The position numbers and the translations under genes were made by a program. From an uncultured bacterium (GTDB lineage Bacteria; Actinomycetota; Coriobacteriia; Coriobacteriales; Coriobacteriaceae): a DNA stretch of 5,702 nucleotides. The DNA is taken from assembly GCA_905214895.1 (NCBI GenBank), contig CAJMNP010000069.1, positions 1 to 5,702 of the forward strand, in the 5' to 3' direction. Positions 1 to 5,702 of this stretch are shown here, one piece after another (the stretch's first letter is position 1; every line of letters starts with the position of its first letter). The notes below the pieces were generated by a model. It saw only the letters and a program-made list of their open reading frames with translations. It was not told the origin of the DNA and searched no databases.

Positions 1-3
1 AGC

Positions 4-28
4 CGGAGAGCACTTAATGTGCTCTCCG
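4..28. repeat. Perfect 10-bp inverted repeat at the window edge
   Basis: CGGAGAGCAC, loop TTAAT, GTGCTCTCCG. No T-run follows on the plus strand, and on the minus strand the window ends three bases after the stem, so a terminator for something on the minus strand cannot be tested. The remaining bases 29-83 hold no gene that I can see, only an 8-bp direct repeat GAGCAGGA at 32-39 and 45-52. Confidence 0.5.
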
Positions 29-83
29 TGCGAGCAGGACTGTAGAGCAGGAAACTTTACCCGCGGACCCCGCCGGGAATAGC

Positions 84-114
84 AAAAGGGCGACTCCTTT
101 CCGGAGTCGCCCTT
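84..114 (-). terminator. Intrinsic terminator after pnp
   Basis: The minus strand has AAGGGCGACTCC (103-114 reversed) pairing perfectly over 12 bases with GGAGTCGCCCTT (86-97 reversed), loop GGAAA, and a T4 run (84-87, two of them within the stem). It lies 23 bases after the pnp stop and closes the transcription unit. On the plus strand the stem is followed by TTGCGG, so it is not clearly bidirectional. Confidence 0.88.
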
Positions 115-137
115 GCGGTGCTGCTTATATGCGGCTG

Positions 138-2384
<2,247 letters not shown>

Positions 2385-2388
2385 TGTT

Positions 2389-2395
2389 CTCCTTT
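2389..2395 (-). promoter_or_regulatory. Strong Shine-Dalgarno of pnp
   Basis: AAAGGAG followed by AACA and ATG at 2384. It is a near-perfect match to the anti-Shine-Dalgarno and fixes the pnp start; it is the strongest ribosome binding site in the window. Confidence 0.85.
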
Positions 2396-2397
2396 AC

Positions 2398-2420
2398 CCC
2401 ACAGGCCCCTTGCCTGCGGG
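2398..2420 (-). promoter_or_regulatory. Hairpin next to the pnp ribosome binding site
   Basis: The minus strand reads CCCGCAGGC, loop AAGGG, GCCTGTGGG: a nine-base-pair stem with one G:U pair. It ends two bases before the Shine-Dalgarno AAAGGAG (2389-2395). In E. coli a leader hairpin between rpsO and pnp is cut by RNase III and PNPase then represses its own synthesis; the position here invites the same idea, though the stem is short for RNase III. Confidence 0.5.
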
Positions 2421-2452
2421 CTTCTCATGTGACGCGGGCCCCCTGCCCCCGC

Positions 2453-2479
2453 CACGCTTCAGAGCGTGATTGTTCACGC
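2453..2479 (-). other. Two overlapping, mutually exclusive hairpins in the pnp leader
   Basis: Read on the minus strand, the segment GCGTGA (2479-2474) pairs perfectly with TCACGC (2469-2464) around an ACAA loop. CACGCT (2468-2463) pairs perfectly with AGCGTG (2458-2453) around a CTGA loop. The middle segment is shared, so only one hairpin can form at a time. Neither has a T-run. The arrangement could be a switch or simply a repeated palindromic motif. Confidence 0.5.
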
Positions 2480-2487
2480 CCTTACAC

Positions 2488-2519
2488 AAAAAGAGCGCCC
2501 CGCTGCGCAGGACGCTCTT
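2488..2519 (-). terminator. Intrinsic terminator after rpsO
   Basis: The minus strand forms a stem from AAGAGCG (2513-2519) paired with CGCTCTT (2491-2497), extended inward by six more pairs (two G:U) to a three-base loop at 2504-2506, then a run of five T (2488-2492, two of them in the stem). It starts 16 bases after the rpsO stop. By analogy with the E. coli rpsO-pnp region it would attenuate rather than abolish transcription into pnp, as no clear promoter for pnp is visible beyond it. Confidence 0.85.
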
Positions 2520-2535
2520 AGCATGTACAAATCCG

Positions 2536-2814
2536 TTACTGGATGTTGTCGCGGATGCCCAGAGCCTTGATGAGCTCACGGTACTCGACGATGTCGTTCT
2601 TCTTGATGTAGGAGAGAAGACGACGACGACGGCCGACGAGCATGAGCAGGCCACGACGGGTGTGGAAGTCCTTCTGGTGGGACTTCATGTGCTCGGTCAG
2701 CTCCTTGATGCGCTCGGACAGGATGGCGACCTGAACCTTGGGGTTACCGGTATCGACCGGGGAGTTACCGAACTGGGCGGTCAGCTCCGCCTTGCGCTCT
2801 TTGGAAACAGTCAT
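2536..2814 (-). CDS. rpsO: 30S ribosomal protein S15
   Basis: Primary 16S rRNA-binding protein of the small-subunit platform; it binds the central-domain three-way junction and forms an intersubunit bridge. The 92 residues match the usual size (about 89). Signature blocks are DTGNPKVQVAILSERIKELT (21-40), EHMKSHQKDFHTRRGL (41-56) and VGRRRRLLSYIKK (60-72); H42, H46 and D49, the conserved rRNA-contact positions, are present. ATG at 2814 is chosen because AAAGGTGA ends four bases upstream and the protein starts as the family does (MTVSKERK); an in-frame ATG at 2910 would add 32 unrelated residues. The gene stands 138 bases after recO, ends 16 bases before a strong terminator and is followed by pnp, the classical rpsO-pnp pairing. 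A hairpin holding the start codon suggests translational autoregulation. Confidence 0.97.
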   Translation of the reverse strand: MTVSKERKAELTAQFGNSPVDTGNPKVQVAILSERIKELTEHMKSHQKDFHTRRGLLMLVGRRRRLLSYIKKNDIVEYRELIKALGIRDNIQ

Positions 2815-2820
2815 TGTTTC
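2804..2820 (-). promoter_or_regulatory. Hairpin with the rpsO start codon in its loop
   Basis: The minus strand reads GAAACA, loop ATGAC, TGTTTC: a perfect six-base-pair inverted repeat whose five-base loop contains the rpsO ATG. The left arm takes in the last two bases of the Shine-Dalgarno AAAGGTGA (2819-2826), and the right arm is codons 3-4 of rpsO. The stem is AU-rich and of modest strength. The position suits translational control, for example by S15; this role is inferred. Confidence 0.5.
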
Positions 2821-2834
2821 ACCTTTCGTATCGC

Positions 2835-2850
2835 GTCGCCCGCGGACGAC
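2835..2850 (-). other. RNA hairpin in the rpsO 5' leader
   Basis: The minus strand reads GTCGTC, loop CGCG, GGCGAC: a six-base-pair stem with one G:U wobble. It ends eight bases upstream of the rpsO Shine-Dalgarno. There is no following T-run, so it is not an intrinsic terminator. Leaders of rpsO genes commonly carry structures bound by S15 itself; whether this one is bound is inference. Confidence 0.45.
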
Positions 2851-2919
2851 TCTATTCGCCTCGGACTGGGAAGCCGCCGGTGGAGCGAACATCCAAGGTC
2901 GAGGTACCAACAGGTCGGT

Positions 2920-2928
2920 ATGTTACCA
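2920..2928 (-). promoter_or_regulatory. Possible extended -10 promoter element for rpsO-pnp
   Basis: On the minus strand TGGTAACAT reads as an extended -10 (TGn followed by TAACAT, four of six matches to TATAAT). No good -35 is present at the normal spacing; the best is TGCGCA at 18 bases, with three of six matches. It would start a transcript near 2913 with a leader of about 100 bases before rpsO. A dyad at 2905-2920 overlaps its last base. This is a weak prediction; rpsO could equally be reached by read-through from recO, since no terminator separates them. Confidence 0.3.
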
Positions 2929-2952
2929 CAAGCGGAGCGCGCCTGCGCATCA

Positions 2953-3702
2953 TCACCGACCCAACATGAATTCCATCGCACGGAGCCGCTGATCGGTGTG
3001 CGTGGCGGCCCAAACATGCGAAAGCCCCAGCAAAAACGCAGCCGTATGCGGATCGATCTGCTCGTCCATAAGGGCATCGAATGTCATGGACATCAGAGCG
3101 CGCAGCCATGCGACCTCGCCGACCGATACCAACTCGGCGCCAGGCACGCTCGACGCGCATGAGCCGCACATGAGGCCGCCCGCCTGGGGCGAAAAATACG
3201 ACAGCATGGGGTCTCCGCACAGCACGCATGCCGAGAAATCGGGTCGGTAACCAACGTGCGACAGCAGCTTAAAGACAAAGGCCGCCACGAGCAGGTCCAT
3301 ATGTGCCGAGTCGAGCCCGCAGCCGACAAGCGTGAGCGCCCGCTGCGTGATGGCAAAGGTAAATGGATCCTCGGCATCCTCGAAAGAGCACACGCGCGCA
3401 ACCTCGGCAATCGCGCTGGCGGCACAGATCGTCTCGTAGTCAGGAGCGGCACCGAGTGGCGCCTCCATAAGCTCCGCCTGAGAAACCACGTCAAGCGAGC
3501 GACCACGCGCGAGCAGCATATCGACGGTACAGAAAAGCTCGCAGCGGGCCGCAAGGCGACCGCCGGGCTTACGCGCGCCCTTAGCCACGGCACGCACCTG
3601 CCGTCCCCGTTCGTCGAGCATGGTCAAGATCAGGTCGGTTTCCTTGAGCTTCGTCTTGTCGAGGACGAGCACCTTTGTGCGATATGTGCGAGAGCCTGCC
3701 AT
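2953..3702 (-). CDS. recO: DNA repair protein RecO
   Basis: Recombination mediator of the RecFOR pathway; it works with RecR to load RecA onto SSB-coated single-stranded DNA and can anneal strands. The N-terminal OB-fold region shows the family pattern TKVLVLDKTKLKETDLILTM (9-28) followed by GRQVRAVAKGARKPGGRL (33-50). The helical C-terminal half carries a zinc-finger-like set CVLC (159-162) and CGSC (179-182), four cysteines that many but not all RecO proteins keep. The length of 249 residues is normal. ATG at 3702 lies 12 bases downstream of the era stop (TAA, 3715-3717). The spacer contains no good Shine-Dalgarno, so translation probably depends on coupling with era. No intrinsic terminator is visible after the TGA stop at 2953-2955. 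Confidence 0.95.
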   Translation of the reverse strand: MAGSRTYRTKVLVLDKTKLKETDLILTMLDERGRQVRAVAKGARKPGGRLAARCELFCTVDMLLARGRSLDVVSQAELMEAPLGAAPDYETICAASAIAEVARVCSFEDAEDPFTFAITQRALTLVGCGLDSAHMDLLVAAFVFKLLSHVGYRPDFSACVLCGDPMLSYFSPQAGGLMCGSCASSVPGAELVSVGEVAWLRALMSMTFDALMDEQIDPHTAAFLLGLSHVWAATHTDQRLRAMEFMLGR

Positions 3703-3714
3703 GAACGCCGAGGC

Positions 3715-4785
3715 TTAATCTTCGGCATTGTAGCCAAAGCGGCGGATCTGTGCCTCGTCATCGCGCCAGCCGGCCTTGACCTTCACGTCGAGCTCCAAAA
3801 AGACCTGCGTGCCAAAGATACGCTCAAGGTCGCGACGGGCATCGATGCCGATATGCTTAATCATCTCGCCGCCCTTGCCGATGATGATGCCCTTCTGCCC
3901 CTCGCGCTCGACGTAAATCGTGGCGTGCACGCGCAGGACCTTCTTAGTCTGCTCGAGCGCGTCACAGATGACGCCCACGGAGTGAGGGATCTCGTCGCGG
4001 GTGCGACGCAGGACCTTCTCGCGCACAAACTCGGCCACGAGGGTCTCGTCGGACGCGTCGGTGCCCATGTCCTCGGGGAACCAGCGCGGGCCCTCGGGCA
4101 AAAAGCGAGCGACGGTCTCGATAAACGCATCGACGTTGAAGTTCTTGACCGACGACGTAACGATCTCGTCGTCGTATTCCATAAACTCGTGAGCGGCCTT
4201 GAGCTGCTCCATAACCTGGGCGGGATCGGCCTCGTCGGCCTTCGTGAGCACCAGAACCTTCTTGCAGCGGGCATTCTTGACGCGCTCAGCGACCCAAGCG
4301 TCTCCCCTGCCGATCGGCTTGGTGGCATCAATCAAAAACGCGACGACATCGACATCGTTCAGTTCGAACAACGCGCTCTTGTTGAGCTCGGAGCCCAGGC
4401 CGTCCTTGGGCTTGTGGATACCCGGCGTGTCAACGAAGACCAGCTGGTAACCGGGGCGGTTGACCACGGCCCGCATTCGGCGACGGGTCGTCTGGGCCAC
4501 CGGAGAAGTGATGGCGACCTTCTTGCCGTAACAGGCGTTGAGCAGCGTGGACTTGCCGGCGTTGGGGCGACCGACCAGGGCAACAAAGCCGCTGCGGAAA
4601 CCGGGTTCCACGTCTCCAAAGCCCGCGAGGCTATCGTCCTCGTCGCACAGGGCATCGAGCTCCTCGTCGCTCATACCCTCAAACGGGTCGAACTCCTCGA
4701 CCTCGTCAAACGTATCGGCACCATCAGCCTCGTCCAGGACCTCGTCATCCAAAACTTCATCGGTAGGCTGCATATTGTCGGACAT
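3715..4785 (-). CDS. era: GTPase Era with acidic N-terminal extension
   Basis: Ribosome-assembly GTPase that binds the 3' end of 16S rRNA through a KH domain, probably partly at the membrane. The GTPase domain starts near residue 65: G1 is GRPNAGKST (72-80), the switch region is SPVAQTTRRRMRAV (94-107), G3 is DTPG (119-122), G4 is TKAD (181-184) and G5 lies around SSVK (211-214). The C-terminal KH domain has IIGKGGEMIKHIG (301-313) and the typical ending VKVKAGWRDDE (334-344). The protein is 356 residues against about 300 usually; the excess is an N-terminal segment of about 60 residues with 26 Asp/Glu and no Lys or Arg before R64. ATG at 4785 is preceded by AAAGGG six bases upstream and lies 12 bases after the kinase stop; the internal Met38 has GAGGG directly against it, too close to be a good site. 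G4 has Thr where Asn is classical, leaving the Asp that reads guanine. Identity is certain; the role of the extension is unknown. Confidence 0.97.
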   Translation of the reverse strand: MSDNMQPTDEVLDDEVLDEADGADTFDEVEEFDPFEGMSDEELDALCDEDDSLAGFGDVEPGFRSGFVALVGRPNAGKSTLLNACYGKKVAITSPVAQTTRRRMRAVVNRPGYQLVFVDTPGIHKPKDGLGSELNKSALFELNDVDVVAFLIDATKPIGRGDAWVAERVKNARCKKVLVLTKADEADPAQVMEQLKAAHEFMEYDDEIVTSSVKNFNVDAFIETVARFLPEGPRWFPEDMGTDASDETLVAEFVREKVLRRTRDEIPHSVGVICDALEQTKKVLRVHATIYVEREGQKGIIIGKGGEMIKHIGIDARRDLERIFGTQVFLELDVKVKAGWRDDEAQIRRFGYNAED

Positions 4786-4791
4786 GGGAAT

Positions 4792-4797
4792 CCCTTT
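4792..4797 (-). promoter_or_regulatory. Shine-Dalgarno of era
   Basis: AAAGGG begins immediately after the dgkA stop codon and is followed by six bases and ATG at 4785. It supports the long, acidic-tailed form of Era rather than initiation at an internal Met codon. Confidence 0.65.
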
Positions 4798-5175
4798 CTA
4801 AATAAAGTCGAGCGCGTGGGCAAAGACAAGCAAGCCCACGATCGCGGCGGTAATGGAAAGAACGTATACAGAGGCAGCGGCGATATCCTTCGCGCGCTTG
4901 GCCAGCGGGTGCAGCTCTTGGGTCGCCAGGTCGACAATCGCCTCCATGGCGGTATTGCACAGTTCACCGTGAATCACCAGGCCGCAGCAGATGATGACCG
5001 TAGCCCACTCGGCAATATCGAGCCCCACGATGCAGCCGGCAATGACGGTGCACACGCCCGCCACGAGCATGACCTTGATATTGCGCTCGGTCTTGACGGC
5101 GGTGACGAAGCCCTCCATGGCGTATGAGAACGACTTTAAAAAGGACGGATGGTCCTTGTTCGATCCGGGAATCAT
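4798..5175 (-). CDS. dgkA: DgkA-family lipid kinase (undecaprenol or diacylglycerol kinase)
   Basis: Small integral-membrane kinase that uses ATP to phosphorylate a membrane lipid alcohol. In Gram-positive relatives the main substrate is undecaprenol, feeding the carrier lipid of cell-wall synthesis; in E. coli it is diacylglycerol. The family signature is GELCNTAMEAIVDLATQE (70-87), with E71, N74, E78 and D82 matching the catalytic and metal-binding positions, followed by HPLAKRAKDIAAASV (89-103). The amphipathic N-terminus with KTERNIKVM (28-36) is also typical. Three membrane helices are visible, roughly at 34-52, 55-72 and 97-121. The length of 125 residues is normal for the family. ATG at 5175 is preceded by AGGAG at six bases. 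The gene sits between ybeY and era, its usual place in Gram-positives; no cytidine deaminase gene separates it from era here. The substrate cannot be decided from sequence alone, so the gene symbol denotes the family. Confidence 0.93.
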   Translation of the reverse strand: MIPGSNKDHPSFLKSFSYAMEGFVTAVKTERNIKVMLVAGVCTVIAGCIVGLDIAEWATVIICCGLVIHGELCNTAMEAIVDLATQELHPLAKRAKDIAAASVYVLSITAAIVGLLVFAHALDFI

Positions 5176-5181
5176 AGACGG

Positions 5182-5186
5182 CTCCT
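5182..5186 (-). promoter_or_regulatory. Shine-Dalgarno of dgkA overlapping the ybeY stop codon
   Basis: On the minus strand the ybeY stop TAG runs directly into GAG, creating AGGAG, followed by six bases and the kinase ATG at 5175. The ribosome binding site therefore shares two bases with the upstream stop codon. This fixes the kinase start and suggests translational coupling of the two genes. Confidence 0.75.
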
Positions 5187-5694
5187 AGTCGTGGGCATGA
5201 TTGGTTATGGGGCCGACGTGGACCAGCTTGGGGTCCTCGCCGCGCTCAAGCGCCAGGTCGCGCAGGATGGCATCCTCGCGTGCCTCCATGACCTCGGCCT
5301 CATCGTCCTCGATGTGGTCGTAACCCAGCAGGTGCAGCATTCCGTGCACGAGCATCAGTCGGCACTCATCGGCGGGGCTGTTGCCAAAACCGGGGGCCTG
5401 GCGGGCAATGACCTGCGGGGCCAGGATAATATCGCCGAGCTCGAGCGTCTCGTCGGCGGGAATGACCTCGTCAAAGGCCGAGTCGCATTCAAACGAGAGC
5501 ACGTCGGTCGTGCGATCGATGCCACGCCACTCAAGATTGAGCTCGTGCATCTCGTCCTCATCGACATACGAAAGGGAAATCTCGACCTCACGCTCAACAC
5601 CCTCGGCGGAAAGCACAACTCCGCAGATGTGCTCCACCTCCTGGGCATCGAGCAGCGTATCGAGCTCGGCATCGTTGCTGATCAATACACTCAA
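5185..5694 (-). CDS. ybeY: YbeY endoribonuclease / 16S rRNA maturation factor
   Basis: Single-strand-specific, zinc-dependent endoribonuclease of the UPF0054 family, acting in 16S rRNA 3'-end maturation and ribosome quality control. The diagnostic zinc motif HGMLHLLGYDH lies at residues 117-127, giving the three histidine ligands H117, H121 and H127. Upstream are the family blocks LNLEWRGIDRTTDVLSFE (52-69, with the conserved Arg57) and GDIILAP (87-93). The 169 residues are slightly longer than the E. coli protein (about 155), the excess being a His/Asp-containing C-terminal tail. The start given is a TTG; a GAG triplet five bases upstream could be the end of a Shine-Dalgarno cut by the window edge, but the frame stays open to the edge, so a start outside the window is possible. 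It is the first visible gene of the train and ends 9 bases before the kinase gene. Family assignment is secure; only the start is doubtful. Confidence 0.95.
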   Translation of the reverse strand: MSVLISNDAELDTLLDAQEVEHICGVVLSAEGVEREVEISLSYVDEDEMHELNLEWRGIDRTTDVLSFECDSAFDEVIPADETLELGDIILAPQVIARQAPGFGNSPADECRLMLVHGMLHLLGYDHIEDDEAEVMEAREDAILRDLALERGEDPKLVHVGPITNHAHD

Positions 5695-5702
5695 CGGGAC
5701 TC

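Noticed and set aside
1..80. A tRNA gene suggested by the hairpin and a CTGTAGA segment
   Set aside because: No acceptor stem, T-loop GGTTCGA-type sequence or correctly paired anticodon stem can be assembled on either strand.
2397..2452. G-quadruplex in the G-rich pnp leader on the minus strand
   Set aside because: There are four G-tracts, but the middle two are separated by a loop of about 27 bases and the tracts pair better with nearby C-tracts as hairpins.
2536..2910. A longer S15 beginning at the in-frame ATG at 2910
   Set aside because: The additional 32 residues do not resemble any S15 N-terminus, while the ATG at 2814 has a good Shine-Dalgarno and gives the normal protein.
2470..3162. 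A 230-codon plus-strand frame across rpsO and the recO-rpsO spacer
   Set aside because: It is antisense to rpsO and begins within the pnp leader and the rpsO terminator; no family resemblance and no sensible initiation site.
3715..4785. Era extension as a fusion to a separate domain
   Set aside because: The first 60 residues are a low-complexity acidic stretch with no sign of a folded domain, so it is treated as a tail, not a fusion.
3256..5127. A 623-codon open frame on the plus strand antisense to recO, era and dgkA
   Set aside because: It runs across three real genes and their boundaries, has no domain pattern and is explained by the same codon bias.

Overview
The window is a GC-rich bacterial chromosomal segment in which every convincing gene lies on the minus strand. 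Read in the direction of transcription (from high to low coordinates) the order is ybeY, dgkA-type kinase, era, recO, then rpsO and pnp. This is ordinary housekeeping DNA; I see no mobile element, CRISPR array, tRNA, rRNA or phage gene. Codon use is strongly GC-biased. The Gram-positive style of the lipid kinase, the ybeY-dgkA-era-recO order and the near-actinobacterial character of Era and PNPase point to a high-GC Gram-positive. A member of the Coriobacteriia, such as a Collinsella relative, is my best guess; this is an inference from protein character, not a measured match.

Region 2953-5694 is a tight gene train (ybeY, dgkA, era, recO) with gaps of only 9-12 bases. The Shine-Dalgarno of dgkA overlaps the ybeY stop codon, so these genes are very probably co-transcribed and partly translationally coupled. 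ybeY begins with a TTG only 8 bases from the right edge; its promoter and start context lie outside the window.

Region 2815-2952 is a 138-base spacer without a gene. It holds a weak extended -10 candidate and RNA hairpins, one of which places the rpsO start codon in its loop. rpsO follows and ends in a strong intrinsic terminator. Region 2385-2487 is the pnp leader: two overlapping, mutually exclusive hairpins, a short G-rich hairpin, and a 9-bp hairpin ending two bases before a strong pnp Shine-Dalgarno. pnp ends in a perfect 12-bp terminator. The last 83 bases (1-83) hold no gene, only a 10-bp perfect inverted repeat at the very edge.

Functionally the window is dominated by RNA and small-subunit biology: YbeY and Era act in 16S rRNA maturation and 30S quality control, S15 is a primary 16S-binding protein, and PNPase degrades and processes RNA. 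The kinase (undecaprenol or diacylglycerol recycling at the membrane) and RecO (recombinational repair) are habitual operon companions. The most worthwhile leads are the candidate autoregulatory leaders of rpsO and pnp, and the unusual acidic N-terminal extension of Era. I found no evidence for an undescribed multi-gene system.
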